From Sulfurimonas sp. (lineage in GTDB: Bacteria; Campylobacterota; Campylobacteria; Campylobacterales; Sulfurimonadaceae), in NCBI RefSeq assembly GCF_029027405.1, contig NZ_CP093396.1, positions 1,426,001-1,490,000 on the forward strand: a stretch of DNA of 64,000 bases, in the 5' to 3' direction. Position 1 is the stretch's first letter. The number at the start of each line of letters is the position of its first letter. Under the pieces are notes generated by a model, which was not told the origin of the DNA, did not search any database, and saw only the letters and a program-made list of their open reading frames with translations. The translations under genes were made by a program, and so were the position numbers. Below, piece after piece: positions 9,091 through 20,271 of the stretch.

Positions 9091-10323
9091 AATAGCAATA
9101 GCCTCATAATAACTATAATAGTCAATTACTAAAGATGATTTAGCATCTATATAACCTTGTCTAGATTGTTGAAGTTCAATATAGTCAGATAAACCATACT
9201 CATATCTCTGTTGTGCCTGTCCAAACTTTTCTTTAGAAACTTCTAAAAGATTTTGAGATAACTCAACTGAATCTTTCATTTTATGCACATTAATATAAGC
9301 CTGTGTAGTGTCTTTTTTAACAGATAGTTTTATTTTTTGAAGTTGTAATTTTGATATATTAATTTGAATTTTTTTCTCTTGAGTATATGCAGAAGTTGCT
9401 CCACCTTGGTAGATATTCCAATCTAAATTTAACATTGCATTCCATTGTTCTTCAGGAATAAAGTTTTTTAGTTTATCAACTTCTTGCTTTGTGTAATCAG
9501 CATTAAAGTACAATTGCGGATAATATTTAGATGAAGCAATTTCACTAGATGCCATAGCTGAGTTTATATTAGAAAGATTTTTTTTTAATTCATATCTATT
9601 TTTATATGCAAAATTTATGGAGTCTATAAGTGTCAAGTTGTAGTCTGTTAAAGACTCATAAATTGTTTCTAAAGTTAATTCTTTAGAATAAACTTCATAT
9701 TTTTTATCGACCTCAATAAAACCTACGACTTCATCAAGGTCAGCGTATGAAAGTTTTAAATTATAAAGACTTTTTTTCAAATCTAAGTTAGATTTTATTA
9801 GTTCAACTTTAGCATCTGATACATCAATTTTTGTTCGTATTCCAGCTTCAAAATATTTTTTTGAACGATAAAGTTGAATTTCATTGAGCTTCACATTTTC
9901 TTTATGTACATTGATGAGTGCGATTGATTGTAACACTTGATAATAAGCTGTTTTAACATCTCTTTTTTTATCAGATATTATTTGTTCATTTGAGTATAGA
10001 TAAGACTCAGAATCGTACTTAAAACTATCCACATTGCCACCCGTTTGACCAAAATCATAAATGATTTGTTTTAAAGTCAATTTTCCTAGAAGGAGGGTAT
10101 CATTACTCATACTGGTTTGACCAGCATTTATATGTAAATCTATTTTAGGTAAGTAGCCAGAAAATGCATTGTCATATCTACTTTTAGAAGCTTCGTATTT
10201 AGAAGAACCTATATGTAAATCAGGAGAATTTTTAAGTGCCTCTAAAACTAGCTTATCAACATTATATATATCTTTAGCATCTATACTTAGAGCTAGTAAA
10301 ATTATTAGTAATAGTTTATTCAT
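9067..10323 (-). CDS. TolC-family outer-membrane efflux channel
   Basis: A 418-residue outer-membrane factor for the adjacent RND pump. A Sec signal peptide is visible (residues 1-17, [19 protein letters not shown]). Two internally similar halves of long amphipathic helices alternate with short beta segments, as in TolC. Family features include YYQVLQSIALINVHKENVKL near residue 125 and the late QRYEYGLSDYIELQQSRQGY near residue 375. It starts at the last base of the pump gene, forming the third gene of the efflux operon. It lacks a lipobox, unlike NodT-type channels. Confidence 0.93.
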   Translation of the reverse strand: MNKLLLIILLALSIDAKDIYNVDKLVLEALKNSPDLHIGSSKYEASKSRYDNAFSGYLPKIDLHINAGQTSMSNDTLLLGKLTLKQIIYDFGQTGGNVDSFKYDSESYLYSNEQIISDKKRDVKTAYYQVLQSIALINVHKENVKLNEIQLYRSKKYFEAGIRTKIDVSDAKVELIKSNLDLKKSLYNLKLSYADLDEVVGFIEVDKKYEVYSKELTLETIYESLTDYNLTLIDSINFAYKNRYELKKNLSNINSAMASSEIASSKYYPQLYFNADYTKQEVDKLKNFIPEEQWNAMLNLDWNIYQGGATSAYTQEKKIQINISKLQLQKIKLSVKKDTTQAYINVHKMKDSVELSQNLLEVSKEKFGQAQQRYEYGLSDYIELQQSRQGYIDAKSSLVIDYYSYYEAIAILDNAIGK

Positions 10324-13300
10324 TATATAGATTCCCTTCTTTTTATTTCATCTTCAACGCTAACAAATTTTTCTCTCATTGTTTCAAGGAGGACATAAAG
10401 AACTGGTACAAAAAGAGTTGAGATAAAAGTCGCAGCAATCATACCAAACATTAAAACTATACCGATAGATTGTTGGGTTATAGCTCCTGCTCCTGTTGCA
10501 AAAGCAAGAGGAAATATACCAAAAAGGAAAGATAAAATTGTCATCATAATAGCACGAAATCTTAGACTACCTGCATTTATAGCAGCTTCAATTATTCCTA
10601 CTCCTGCTTCGCGTTGCTCTTTCGCAAATTCAACTATTAAAATTGCATTTTTAGCTGCGAGGGCGACAAGCAAGACGAGTCCAACTTGAGCAAATGTATT
10701 TAGTGGTAAACCTGACCAATGAAGTCCAGCAATAGCACCTGCCACAACCATAGGAACAGAAAATAAAATCATTAGCGGCAGTATCCAAGATTCATATTGA
10801 GCTGAAAGAACTAGAAAAACTACAAGGAGTACGAAAAATACTACATATATTTGGGCATTGCCTGCAAGTGTTTCTTGATAACTCATACCAGCCCAAGAGT
10901 AACCATAAGCTGTTGGTAGTATTCTTTTAGATATTTCATCCATAGCAGCCATTGCATCACCAGAACTATAACCAGGAGCTGCTGCACCATTTATTTGAAT
11001 ACTTCTATACATATTGAAGTGAGTAAGGTTTTGTGGACCTATCGTCTCTTTAACTTTGAGTAAAGCACCTAGTGGTATCATCTTATCTGCTCTATTTTTA
11101 ACAAAAAGCTTGTTTATATCTTCTTTAGAGCTTCTAAACTCTTTATCTGCTTGAACAAAAACTCTGAAAACTTTACCAAATTTTGTAAAATCATTTACAT
11201 AAATAGAACCTAAATAGGCCTGCATAGTAGTAAATAAGTCACTCATATCTACTCCAAGAGCATTTGCTTTTTCTCGGTTTATTTCAATATCATACATAGG
11301 GTAATTTGTAGCAAAGGTTGTAAATGCATAAGCAATTCTAGGATCAGCAAAAGCTTCTTTTATCATCTCATTTGCAAAGTGCTCAAATGTATTTAAATCA
11401 CCAGATAGATAGTCTTGGAGTCTAAAGTCAAATCCACCAACATTACCAACCCCAGGAATTCCAGGAAGGTTAAATGCTGCTACATTTGCTTCACTTACAG
11501 AAGCTGTTTTTTGTTGAATTTGCCTAATGATTCCAAAGGCACTATTTTGTTTTGTTGTTCTTTCTTTCCAATCTTTTAAAGAAACGAACATTGCAAGAGC
11601 TGAGCCATCTATTGAAGATGTAATAATATTATACCCTTCAATACTTACTATGTTTTCAACACCGTCAATAGAGTAGATGATATCTTCTACTTCTTTTCTT
11701 ATTTTTGTTGTTTGAGCAATAGAAGTACCAGGTTTTCCATTAACAGATACCATCAACATACCTTTGTCTTCTGAAGGAACAAAGCCTGTAGGTGTAATCA
11801 AAAAGAGATAGTACATAAGATAAAAAATTCCACCCATTACGAGTATCATAAAGTATCTAATTTTTATTAGCATAGTTATTGCTATTTTATACTTGGCTGT
11901 AAGTGCATTGAAAAATGTATCAAATGCTCTAAACATGATAAACTTTCTCTCTCCTTTTTTACGCCTTTTAATAATAATCGAACTAATTGCAGGTGAAAGA
12001 GTAAGTGCATTTAAAGATGATACTAAAACTGCGAAGGCAATAGTTAGAGCAAATTGTTGATAAAGAGCACCCGTAATACCTGGTAATAAAGAAACGGGGA
12101 TAAAAACAGCCACTAAAACAAGAGTAGTTGAGATAATTGGTCCAATGAGCTCTATCATAGCTTTTTTTACAACTTGAGCCATTGTCAATTCTGGTTCTTT
12201 ATACATGATGACTTCAACATTTTCAACAACTAGAATGGCATCATCCACAACAATACCTATGGCTAAAATAAGTCCAAAAAGTGTTAAAAAATTGATACTA
12301 AATCCACCTGCAATTTGCATTGCGGCAAAAGCACCAATGAGAGAAACGGGGATAGTTGCTGCAGCAATAACAGTAGGTCGCCATGAACCTAGAAATATAA
12401 AGATTATTATAATAACAAGAGCTATTGCCATAAAAAGATTGTTTACAACATTATCGATGGCAACCTCAACATATTTTGTTGTATCATAAGGAACGGCATA
12501 GGTTACACCATCAGGAAAACGACTTTGAAGTTTTTGCATAGTCTCTTCAACTTTTTTTCTAATATCAAGAGCGTTGGCTTCGCCAAGTTGAAAAACACCA
12601 ATTAAGCCAGTTGGTTTTTTAGCACTTATTGCGTTCCAGTCATAAAATTCACTACCAAGTTCTACACGAGAAACATCACTAAGATATACTAAAGAACCAT
12701 CTTCCTTATACTTAAGTACAATCTTTTCAAACTCTTTAACATCAGTAAGTCTTCCCTGTGTAGATAAAATAAACTCTTGTTTTTGGTTATCAAAAGTAGG
12801 TGTTCCACCAATTTTACCAATAGATGCTTGCTTATTTTGACTTTTAATAGCAGAAATTACTTCCATAGGAGTCATATTTAGAGCTTTTAGTTTATCTGGG
12901 TTTAGCCAAATACGAATAGAGTATTTTTTCTCACCCATGTTTTCAGCTTTACCAACACCTGGGATTCTTTTAATCTCATCAAGTATATTAATGTTTACAA
13001 AGTTTGAAAGGAAACTTCCATCATATCTTTCATCTCCACTAATAGCGATCAGACAAACTATAGAAGGTGATTTTTTATCTACTATAACTCCTTGTGCTGT
13101 TACTTCTGTAGGAAGAGAAGCTGTGGCAGTTGAAACCTTATTTTGAACATCAACAGCACCAATATCGATGTCATAACCAGGTTCAAAATAAACATTTATA
13201 CTCGAACTACCATTTGCAGCCGATGAAGACTCCATATAGATTACGCCTTTGATACCATTTAGTTTATCTTCTAAAACACGAGTAACAGTATCTTCAACAA

Positions 13301-13469
13301 CATAAGCATTCGCTCCAGTATATGTAGCACTTACATTTACAGTAGGAGGAGCTACATCAGGGTACTCTGATATAGGAAGAACAAGCATTGAAACAAGTCC
13401 ACCAGTTATTATGATAAGAGCAATAACTATTGCAAGTATAGGTCTTTTTATAAAAGTTACAGAAAACAT
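10323..13469 (-). CDS. RND efflux transporter, AcrB/MexB (HAE1) family permease
   Basis: Inner-membrane proton/drug antiporter of 1048 residues, the usual length. The N-terminus [20 protein letters not shown] is typical of HAE1 pumps. The proton-relay aspartate pair is visible in [16 protein letters not shown] near residue 405. The periplasmic porter repeats follow both TM1 and TM7, and the C-terminal half has the matching [20 protein letters not shown] near residue 925 with the conserved lysine. It would work with the fusion lipoprotein upstream and the TolC protein downstream to export hydrophobic compounds. The substrate cannot be told from sequence. No adjacent TetR-type repressor is present. 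Confidence 0.97.
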   Translation of the reverse strand: MFSVTFIKRPILAIVIALIIITGGLVSMLVLPISEYPDVAPPTVNVSATYTGANAYVVEDTVTRVLEDKLNGIKGVIYMESSSAANGSSSINVYFEPGYDIDIGAVDVQNKVSTATASLPTEVTAQGVIVDKKSPSIVCLIAISGDERYDGSFLSNFVNINILDEIKRIPGVGKAENMGEKKYSIRIWLNPDKLKALNMTPMEVISAIKSQNKQASIGKIGGTPTFDNQKQEFILSTQGRLTDVKEFEKIVLKYKEDGSLVYLSDVSRVELGSEFYDWNAISAKKPTGLIGVFQLGEANALDIRKKVEETMQKLQSRFPDGVTYAVPYDTTKYVEVAIDNVVNNLFMAIALVIIIIFIFLGSWRPTVIAAATIPVSLIGAFAAMQIAGGFSINFLTLFGLILAIGIVVDDAILVVENVEVIMYKEPELTMAQVVKKAMIELIGPIISTTLVLVAVFIPVSLLPGITGALYQQFALTIAFAVLVSSLNALTLSPAISSIIIKRRKKGERKFIMFRAFDTFFNALTAKYKIAITMLIKIRYFMILVMGGIFYLMYYLFLITPTGFVPSEDKGMLMVSVNGKPGTSIAQTTKIRKEVEDIIYSIDGVENIVSIEGYNIITSSIDGSALAMFVSLKDWKERTTKQNSAFGIIRQIQQKTASVSEANVAAFNLPGIPGVGNVGGFDFRLQDYLSGDLNTFEHFANEMIKEAFADPRIAYAFTTFATNYPMYDIEINREKANALGVDMSDLFTTMQAYLGSIYVNDFTKFGKVFRVFVQADKEFRSSKEDINKLFVKNRADKMIPLGALLKVKETIGPQNLTHFNMYRSIQINGAAAPGYSSGDAMAAMDEISKRILPTAYGYSWAGMSYQETLAGNAQIYVVFFVLLVVFLVLSAQYESWILPLMILFSVPMVVAGAIAGLHWSGLPLNTFAQVGLVLLVALAAKNAILIVEFAKEQREAGVGIIEAAINAGSLRFRAIMMTILSFLFGIFPLAFATGAGAITQQSIGIVLMFGMIAATFISTLFVPVLYVLLETMREKFVSVEDEIKRRESI

Positions 13470-13473
13470 TTAT

Positions 13474-14640
13474 TTAGTTACCTTCTGGAATAAGATTATA
13501 TTTTTCTAAAACTGCTTTGATACCTTGCGTTGAACTAACATCAGTTGTTTTTACTTTACGACCACTTTTTAGCTTAACAAGAGCAGACACTATAACTTTA
13601 TCGCCATCTTTAAGACCACTGTGAACACTGACATAGTATTTACTTGAATAATCAGTAGTTATATCAATTCTTTTAATAGTTGTATTTTCATCTGTAATAT
13701 AAACATAGCTTCCAAGTTGATCGTTAAAAACAACTTCTGGTGGAATCATTAGAAATTCGTATTTATCATTTATAAACATATTTATATAAACAAAAGTTCC
13801 AGGTAGAACTCTTCCTTTTGTATTTTTAATTGTTGCACGCATTGTTATAGTAGAAGTTAATGGATCAACTATATTGTTTGAAAAATCTATATACCCGTTA
13901 AGTCTACTTTTCTCTATACTTCCAGCAACTTCAATAAAAGCATTTGACTTATCTTTATTTCTGTATTTTTGGAACATTCTTACATCTCTTTGTGAAGGAG
14001 AAAAATATGCATATATTGGATCGGTGTTCACTATAGTTGTAAGAAGAGTTGATTCTCCTTGACCAACAAGGTTCCCAACATCTACGCGTCTTGCACTTGC
14101 ATATCCACTGATTGGGGCAGTTATAATCGTGTAACTAAGTTCTATTTTAGCTTTATTTATTTGGGCAAGATCACCAGCAATAACCGCTCTTAGACCAGCT
14201 TGTTGTGCCTGATACTGTTCTAGTGTAGCACGAGGAGCTAGACCTTCATCAACTAATGGTTGATATCTATTAACATCTGCTGTAGCTAACGCTAAAGAAG
14301 CTTCATCTTGTTTTTTTTTTGCTTTTGCTGCATTTAAAGAAGCTATATATTCGTTTTGTTGAATTTTAAAAAGTTTTTGTCCTTTAGTGACATATTGACC
14401 ATCTTTGAAGTATATCTCTTGAAGTACTCCAGCTACTCTAGCTCTTACATCTTGATCACTACTAGCCTTTGTCATACCAGTGTATTGCTTCCATATAGGA
14501 ATAGCTTCTTTTTTAACAGTAATAGTATTTACTGCAAGTAGTGGCATCTCTTTTTTTTCTACAACTTGTTTTTCATCAGAACAGGCAGTAAAAAAAAGAA
14601 GAGATGAAAGGACTAAAGAAGAGAAAGTTTTAATGTGCAT
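13474..14640 (-). CDS. Efflux RND transporter periplasmic adaptor (membrane fusion lipoprotein)
   Basis: A 388-residue AcrA-like adaptor. The N-terminal signal with lipobox FFTAC puts the acylated cysteine at about residue 20, so it is anchored in the inner membrane. A biotinyl-lipoyl-like segment (RARVAGVLQEIYFKDGQYV) near residue 65 is followed by a helical hairpin (residues ~95-160) rich in Ala and Gln. Its mirror (GYASARRVDVGNLVG) lies near residue 178, and beta-barrel domains follow. It is the first gene of the operon, 4 bp before the pump. A long upstream gap (14641-14853) separates it from the divergent sensor kinase and should hold both promoters. Confidence 0.95.
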   Translation of the reverse strand: MHIKTFSSLVLSSLLFFTACSDEKQVVEKKEMPLLAVNTITVKKEAIPIWKQYTGMTKASSDQDVRARVAGVLQEIYFKDGQYVTKGQKLFKIQQNEYIASLNAAKAKKKQDEASLALATADVNRYQPLVDEGLAPRATLEQYQAQQAGLRAVIAGDLAQINKAKIELSYTIITAPISGYASARRVDVGNLVGQGESTLLTTIVNTDPIYAYFSPSQRDVRMFQKYRNKDKSNAFIEVAGSIEKSRLNGYIDFSNNIVDPLTSTITMRATIKNTKGRVLPGTFVYINMFINDKYEFLMIPPEVVFNDQLGSYVYITDENTTIKRIDITTDYSSKYYVSVHSGLKDGDKVIVSALVKLKSGRKVKTTDVSSTQGIKAVLEKYNLIPEGN

Positions 14641-14862
14641 TTAATTGCCTTAATATATTTTTTAGATTATATCTGAATATATTTAAACTTTTTTTGTTGA
14701 AACCATTTTTAAACCAACTATGCTTACAACAATAAGACTAATATATCCATGCCGTATTCAATTGATATTTTGTATCATTTTTTGCTAAAATTTTACTTTA
14801 ATAAAGAAAATAGTAAAATAAAACCGCTATAATTTATTATTTATAATTAAAAGGTGTTCTAT

Positions 14863-17190
14863 ATGCAAAAATTATTATTCTATTCACTCTTATATGTCTT
14901 TTCATACTCACAACTTTCAAGTAGTGTAGTAGATTTGAATTTAACCTTGCAAGAGAAAGAATTTGTAGCAAAAAAGCAAGTGATAAAATATGTCTTTGAT
15001 CATGATTGGGCTCCTTTTGAATGGGAGGATGGCATTGGTAACCATGTTGGAATAATTTCTGACATCTTAAAGCTTATTGAAATAAAAAGTGGTTTGAGAT
15101 TTCAAGCAACTCACTCAACATCTTGGGTAGAAGCTCTTGAAAAAATAAAAAATTTAGATGCGAATATGGTAAGCGGACTTGCAAGAAATAAAGTACGAAA
15201 TGAGTATCTAAATTTCACTAAAAATACTCTATTTTCAATACCTTATGTTTTTTTAAGTAGAAATAACGATTATTTTCCAGATGGTTTTAACTCTTTAAAT
15301 AAAGGTAGGTTGGCATTTGTTAAAGGCTATGCAATTGAAGAATTTCTTATAGACGAATATCCAAATTTAAAATATGAAACAGTAGCTAATATTAAAGAAG
15401 GTTTTTTAAAGCTAATGGATAAAAAGATAGATGTACTTTTACTAAACCTAGCTAGTGCTCAATATGAAATGAAAGTAAACGGTAACAATAAACTAGGTAT
15501 TAGCTATAAAACTAAATATGTTTTACCCTTACGAATTGGTATAACTAAAGCATATCCAAAAGAAGCTTTGCAGATAATTGATAAAACATTAGAAACTATT
15601 TCAAAAGAGAAAGTCCATAAAATATATAAAAAATATTCTAACTCACATAATAAATATATTTTGACATTAAGTAAAGAAGAGTTTTTATGGATACAAGAGA
15701 ATCCTATTGTTAAGTTTGTTGGTGATCCCAATTGGCTTCCTTTTGAAGCTTTTAATGAAGATGGAAAATATATTGGTATTGTAGCCGAGTATCTTAGGGA
15801 AATTGAAAATCTTACAAACATAAAATTTAAAATAATTAAAACTTCTACTTGGGAAGAGTCTGTAGCTTTGATGAGAGAAAAAAAAGTGGAGATTATTTCA
15901 GCGGCTGTAGCACCATGTAAGCATAAATCATTCTCTTTTACTCAAGATTATCTTGAAGATCATATTGTTATTGTTATGAAAAAAAACTCTAGCTATGTAG
16001 ATAATCTTTCAATCATAAAAGATAAAAAAATTGCTGTTATTAAAGAGTATGGATACATTCCAAAAATACAAAAAGCATATCCAAATATAAAATTCATAGA
16101 AGTTGACAATATAAATATGGGTTTAGAAGAGGTTTCCAAAGGGCGTGCTGATGCTCTTCTTTGTACTATGTCTTTAGCCTCTTATTATATCTCTAAGAAT
16201 GGCTATGTAAATCTACGCATCGTAGGAAAAACTGAATTTTCCACCAATATAGGATATGGAGTTCAGCCTGAACTAAAGCTGTTGATAGGTATACTTAACA
16301 AAGCTATAGCTATTTTGGAAAAGGGTAAAAAACAGGAAATATTAAAAAAATGGACAGTTCAAAAGTATATAGAGAAGGTTGATTATACTTTGGTTTGGCA
16401 GATTTTTAGTATTGCAGTGATTTTACTGAGCCTATTTTTATACTGGAATAGAGAGATGAGAAAGGAGATTGCTCGTAGAATTGTAGCTGAAGAAAATCAG
16501 TATCGAATGCTAGTGCAACAAGCAAAAATGGCGGCAATGGGAGAAATAATTGATTCTGTTGCCCATCAATGGAAGCAACCTTTAAATGCTATTTCTATGC
16601 TTAGTGAACTTTTAGAGATTGATTTTGAAAATAAAATGGTTGATGAAAAATATATGAAAGAGTACAGAGGGCAAATTGATACTCAGATAGAGCATCTCCT
16701 TTTAACATTAAGTGAGTTTAGAAATTTTTTTAGACCGAGCAATAATAAAAGTGTTTTTGATGCTACACAAGCATTGGAATCAATACTTGTTTTAGTGAAA
16801 GACGACTTTTTAAAAAATACTATAGAGGTTAGAATACAAAATGATACTGAGTTTGAGTTTAGGATTGAAGGTGTTGAAAATGAGTTTAAGCATATAATTT
16901 TAAATATCATAAACAATGCCAAAGATGCTTTTAATGAAAATAATATTCAAAATAGGACTATAACAATTAGACTCTTTATGAGAGAGAGGTTTAAATGTAT
17001 AGAAATAAGTGACAATGCAGGTGGAATTCCTGAGTATATTATTGAGGATATTTTCAAAGCAAATGTAACTAGTAAAGATAAGGGAACAGGTATTGGTCTT
17101 TATATGAGTCAGCAGATAGCTAAGAAAATGAATGCAAAACTTAGTGTAAAAAACAGAGGCGATGGAGCTGTATTTATTTTGGAAATTTAA
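14863..17190 (+). CDS. Sensor histidine kinase with two periplasmic solute-binding (SBP_bac_3) domains
   Basis: A 775-residue membrane kinase. A signal peptide (about residues 1-22) precedes two tandem solute-binding domains, roughly residues 40-255 and 275-500; both open with a similar pattern (DHDWAPFEW and DPNWLPFEAF). A transmembrane segment follows near residues 508-527 and then the kinase core. The phosphoacceptor is His568 in VAHQWKQPLNAI. The N-box is near 681-690 (IINNAKDAF), the G1 box is DNAGGIPEYI, and the G2 box KGTGIGLYM lies near 742. There is no HAMP or PAS domain. ATG at 14863 has AAGG at 14851-14854 as ribosome site. No response regulator is adjacent. The ligand is probably an amino acid or similar small molecule (inference). 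Confidence 0.9.
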   Translation: MQKLLFYSLLYVFSYSQLSSSVVDLNLTLQEKEFVAKKQVIKYVFDHDWAPFEWEDGIGNHVGIISDILKLIEIKSGLRFQATHSTSWVEALEKIKNLDANMVSGLARNKVRNEYLNFTKNTLFSIPYVFLSRNNDYFPDGFNSLNKGRLAFVKGYAIEEFLIDEYPNLKYETVANIKEGFLKLMDKKIDVLLLNLASAQYEMKVNGNNKLGISYKTKYVLPLRIGITKAYPKEALQIIDKTLETISKEKVHKIYKKYSNSHNKYILTLSKEEFLWIQENPIVKFVGDPNWLPFEAFNEDGKYIGIVAEYLREIENLTNIKFKIIKTSTWEESVALMREKKVEIISAAVAPCKHKSFSFTQDYLEDHIVIVMKKNSSYVDNLSIIKDKKIAVIKEYGYIPKIQKAYPNIKFIEVDNINMGLEEVSKGRADALLCTMSLASYYISKNGYVNLRIVGKTEFSTNIGYGVQPELKLLIGILNKAIAILEKGKKQEILKKWTVQKYIEKVDYTLVWQIFSIAVILLSLFLYWNREMRKEIARRIVAEENQYRMLVQQAKMAAMGEIIDSVAHQWKQPLNAISMLSELLEIDFENKMVDEKYMKEYRGQIDTQIEHLLLTLSEFRNFFRPSNNKSVFDATQALESILVLVKDDFLKNTIEVRIQNDTEFEFRIEGVENEFKHIILNIINNAKDAFNENNIQNRTITIRLFMRERFKCIEISDNAGGIPEYIIEDIFKANVTSKDKGTGIGLYMSQQIAKKMNAKLSVKNRGDGAVFILEI

Positions 17191-17194
17191 AAAA

Positions 17195-18058
17195 TTAATA
17201 CCTTGCCAAGTTATAATATACAACATATTTAATTAATGTTTTTTCTTTTGGTCTAGGGTATCTACTATATGCATAACTAATAGTTTCTTTTGTCGTATCG
17301 TCAAGTATATAATATCCGCTTTTCTCTAAGAATTTAAAGTCACTCATATCTCCATTTGGATGCAGATAAAATTCTATTACATTGCTTCTATTTACATTCA
17401 TGCTTCTTGAAAGATTTACTCCAGCAACGCGAGTAAGAACTTGCTGGGTTATTCTTCTCATTATTTCTTGATTATCAATGATGTATGCTTGTTGTCCTTG
17501 AGTTAATTTTCCAAATTCTTCTCCATAAAGTTCTTTTACATTTTGGCTAACACTACTGCCTGTGTGTGTTTTAGTCTCTTTTTTAATTTCTTCTTCGCTT
17601 GATTTATCTTCATACATCCAAGATAATGCATTTTTAGATTTTTTTTCTTCTTTTTTTGGAGGCTTCTTTTTACTTGCATTCTTATCTAGCAGTGGAATAT
17701 ATGGTTTATTTGAAGGTATTAGTTCTACTTTTGGCTTTGGCTTTGGTTTAGGATTTAACCTTGGTTTTTTAGGTTTAGCTTTTGGTTTTAATTTAATAAG
17801 TGGTTTTTTGATGATTTTTTTAAGTTGAGAGCCTTTTGGCATCGGTGGTGCTATCTCAGGTGGTTTGACCTTTTTCTTAGTCATGACTGATTTTTTATCT
17901 GTTTTTGGCATCTCTCTTAAAGAGATTTTTATCTTTTTTTCTGGTGGTTTTATTGTTTTTTTGATTTCACTTGAAAAATTATTAAGCAGCAAAAAAAAGA
18001 CTATAAAGAGAAGATGAATAAGCAGTGCTACAAATAAAGCAAAAGAAGATCTATTCAA
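17195..18058 (-). CDS. TonB-like energy transducer
   Basis: A 287-residue protein with one N-terminal transmembrane segment (residues ~7-27, LFVALLIHLLFIVFFLLL). A long Lys-Pro-rich periplasmic linker (about residues 35-140) follows, then a C-terminal TonB-type domain (VIEFYLHPNGDMSDFKFLEKSG near residue 232, then a YPRP element). TonB transmits inner-membrane proton motive force to outer-membrane receptors. No exbB, exbD or receptor gene is adjacent, so the partner is elsewhere. TolA is an alternative because of the linker, but the C-terminal strand pattern fits TonB better. It is divergent from hemL with a 54-bp gap and ends 4 bp from the kinase gene. Confidence 0.85.
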   Translation of the reverse strand: MNRSSFALFVALLIHLLFIVFFLLLNNFSSEIKKTIKPPEKKIKISLREMPKTDKKSVMTKKKVKPPEIAPPMPKGSQLKKIIKKPLIKLKPKAKPKKPRLNPKPKPKPKVELIPSNKPYIPLLDKNASKKKPPKKEEKKSKNALSWMYEDKSSEEEIKKETKTHTGSSVSQNVKELYGEEFGKLTQGQQAYIIDNQEIMRRITQQVLTRVAGVNLSRSMNVNRSNVIEFYLHPNGDMSDFKFLEKSGYYILDDTTKETISYAYSRYPRPKEKTLIKYVVYYNLARY

Positions 18059-18112
18059 AGTATTCCTAATTATTTTTGATATAATAACAAAAAAATAATT
18101 AAGGTCATATAT

Positions 18113-19405
18113 ATGAGTACAGAAATATCATTAAAAGCATTTAAGCAAGCTCAAGAACTAATCCCTGGCGGGGTAAACTCTCCAGTTAGAGCATTTTCAA
18201 GTGTTGGTGGAACACCACTTTTTATAAGTGAAGGGAATGGAGCTTATTTAACAGATGTAGATGGAAATAAATATGTTGATTTTGTACAAAGTTGGGGACC
18301 ACTTATTTTTGGACACAGAGATGAAGCTATAGAGTCAGCTGTCATAAATGCTGTGAAACGAGGACTTAGTTTTGGTGCTCCAACACAAGCTGAAACAGAC
18401 TTAGCATCTCTAGTAGTTTCTATGTTTGACTCTATTGACAAAATAAGATTTGTAAGTAGTGGAACAGAGGCTGTTATGAGTGCTATTCGTCTTGCTCGTG
18501 GATTTACAGGTCGTGATGATATCGTTAAGTTTACAGGTTGTTATCATGGTCATAGCGATTGTCTTTTAGTAGAAGCTGGAAGTGGTGCTGTAACTTTTGG
18601 AAATCCTTCAAGTCCAGGAGTTCCAGCGGACTTTACAAAACACACATTACTTGCAACCTACAATGACATAGAGAGTGTAAAAAAATGCTTTGAGGATTCT
18701 AGCGATATAGCTTGTATCATTATTGAGCCTATTGCAGGAAATATGGGTTTAGTTCCAGCAGATAAAGAGTTTTTGCGTGAATTAAAGTCCATTTGTCAAG
18801 CAAATGGAGCTTTATTAATATTTGATGAAGTTATGAGTGGTTTTAGAGCTTCTATAAATGGTGCTGAGTCTATTACTGGAACTAAGCCTGACATAGTTAC
18901 TCTTGGTAAAGTTATCGGTGGCGGAATGCCTGTTGGTGCTTTTGGCGGACGAGCGGAGATAATGGCAAAACTTTCTCCTGAGGGGCCAGTTTATCAAGCA
19001 GGAACACTTAGTGGAAATCCAGTTGCTATGGCAGCAGGACTTGCAGCCTTAACTAAACTAAAGAAAAATGCACAAGTTTTAAGTGTTTTAAATGCAAGAG
19101 CAACCCGTTTAGTTCAAGGTATGCAAGCTGAAGCTAGGACATGTGGTATAACTATGCAAATAGATACAAGAGGAAGTATGTTTGGCTTTTTCTTTAATGA
19201 TAATCCTGTAAAAAACTTCGCAGATGCTTGTAATTCAGATGCTAAAATATTTGCATCTTTTCATTCACAGATGCTCAAAGAGGGCTTTTACTTTGCTTGC
19301 TCACTTTATGAAACAGGTTTTATCTCAACTGCTACAACTGATGAAATGATAGAAGATACAATAAAAGCGAGTACAAGAGTCTTTAAGGCAATATCAAATG
19401 CCTAA
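18113..19405 (+). CDS. hemL: Glutamate-1-semialdehyde 2,1-aminomutase
   Basis: PLP enzyme of the C5 haem pathway that converts glutamate-1-semialdehyde to 5-aminolevulinate. The 430 residues match. The N-terminal [18 protein letters not shown] and [18 protein letters not shown] near residue 117 are characteristic. The PLP-binding lysine is in [18 protein letters not shown] near residue 265. It overlaps the next gene (AtpZ-like) by 8 bp. The presence of HemL shows tetrapyrroles are made from glutamyl-tRNA. Confidence 0.98.
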   Translation: MSTEISLKAFKQAQELIPGGVNSPVRAFSSVGGTPLFISEGNGAYLTDVDGNKYVDFVQSWGPLIFGHRDEAIESAVINAVKRGLSFGAPTQAETDLASLVVSMFDSIDKIRFVSSGTEAVMSAIRLARGFTGRDDIVKFTGCYHGHSDCLLVEAGSGAVTFGNPSSPGVPADFTKHTLLATYNDIESVKKCFEDSSDIACIIIEPIAGNMGLVPADKEFLRELKSICQANGALLIFDEVMSGFRASINGAESITGTKPDIVTLGKVIGGGMPVGAFGGRAEIMAKLSPEGPVYQAGTLSGNPVAMAAGLAALTKLKKNAQVLSVLNARATRLVQGMQAEARTCGITMQIDTRGSMFGFFFNDNPVKNFADACNSDAKIFASFHSQMLKEGFYFACSLYETGFISTATTDEMIEDTIKASTRVFKAISNA

Positions 19406-19754
19406 GAAGACGCAAGCAGAAACTAAAGATAATGAATTAGGTGAAAAACCAGAAAGAAAACCCAGAATAAAACCAATCATTGAAGCCGCTGATAGCCTTT
19501 CTTTAGGCATTTCAATGGTAGTGGCAGTTGTTATGGGTGTCGGTATTGGAATCTTGCTTAAAAACATAACAGGAATTCCTTGGCTTTTTTGGATAGGGGT
19601 GAGCATAGGAATAGCGGCGGCAGTTTTAAATGTTTACAAGGCTTACTCTAAACAACATAAAGTAATGCAAGACTTAGCTAAAGAACCGCGATATGCGATA
19701 AAAAAACAACTTGATGAAGATGATGACGAGGACTATGGTGAAAAAAGTTATTAA
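19398..19754 (+). CDS. AtpZ/AtpI-family membrane protein
   Basis: A 118-residue protein with a charged N-terminus and two hydrophobic helices at about residues 35-55 ([19 protein letters not shown]) and 62-80 ([21 protein letters not shown]). This is the layout of AtpZ/AtpI small proteins associated with ATP synthase and c-ring assembly or magnesium uptake. Here it is not near atp genes but is wedged between hemL (8-bp overlap) and another membrane gene. The acidic C-terminus has a run of Asp and Glu residues. The family call is by topology and motif memory. Confidence 0.78.
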   Translation: MPKKTQAETKDNELGEKPERKPRIKPIIEAADSLSLGISMVVAVVMGVGIGILLKNITGIPWLFWIGVSIGIAAAVLNVYKAYSKQHKVMQDLAKEPRYAIKKQLDEDDDEDYGEKSY

Positions 19755-20271
19755 ACTTATTGCTATATCTGAAGTAATTATTTTAGCAACTTACTTTATA
19801 TCTTTTAGTTTTTACATGAATGTGCAAATTTCATTTTTGAGTAGTTTATTTATCATTATTGGCTCTTCGTTTGCATATAGAAGATTAGTAAACACTCAAG
19901 TGTCATCAGATATGGTAGAAGAAAAAAGAGATTTATTAGATGAGATAGAAGACCCTTACGAACTTTATGATGACAAGGTGAATGATGAAGTCAGAGAGGG
20001 TACCCCAATAAATAATGCTCCAGCTGAAGAGTTAGACTTAAAAGCTATAGTAAAAGAAGAAAGAAAGAAGATTAAAACTTTAAGCGTTGCAAGTATGAAG
20101 CAAGGTTTAAAAGGTGGTGCTTCACTATTTAGACTTGTACCTTATCTGTTTTTAGTTTTAGGATTTATCGCACTTAAAAATAATGAACTTTTAGATATTG
20201 TCGTTTATCTTCCATCTCTACTTTTTGGCATAATTGTAGGCTCCATTAGCTCAAAAGAGATTTTTTCCTAA
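19735..20271 (+). CDS. Predicted membrane protein, unknown function
   Basis: A 178-residue protein of unknown role. Two hydrophobic helices lie at about residues 5-25 and 28-48. A central charged segment follows (residues ~60-125; LLDEIEDPYELYDDKV is the most acidic part), and another hydrophobic pair lies near residues 140-175. I chose the ATG at 19735. Upstream in-frame ATGs from 19711 would add a short Met-Lys-rich stretch lying wholly inside the 3' end of the AtpZ-like gene. The overlap of 20 bp indicates translational coupling. The 3' end overlaps the convergent gene by 4 bp. Confidence 0.7.
   Translation: MVKKVIKLIAISEVIILATYFISFSFYMNVQISFLSSLFIIIGSSFAYRRLVNTQVSSDMVEEKRDLLDEIEDPYELYDDKVNDEVREGTPINNAPAEELDLKAIVKEERKKIKTLSVASMKQGLKGGASLFRLVPYLFLVLGFIALKNNELLDIVVYLPSLLFGIIVGSISSKEIFS

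Noticed and set aside
12205..12489. Plus-strand open frame inside the RND pump gene
   Set aside because: It is antisense to a well-conserved pump gene, has no ribosome site, and no family resemblance; it is a shadow of the real gene.
17562..17828. Plus-strand Gly/Phe-rich open frame inside the TonB-like gene
   Set aside because: The Gly/Phe repeats are the reverse complement of the Lys-Pro linker codons, so this is a composition effect.
19711..19734. Upstream ATG start for the membrane protein after the AtpZ-like gene
   Set aside because: The added residues are Met/Lys/Thr repeats lying in the overlapping 3' end of the upstream gene.
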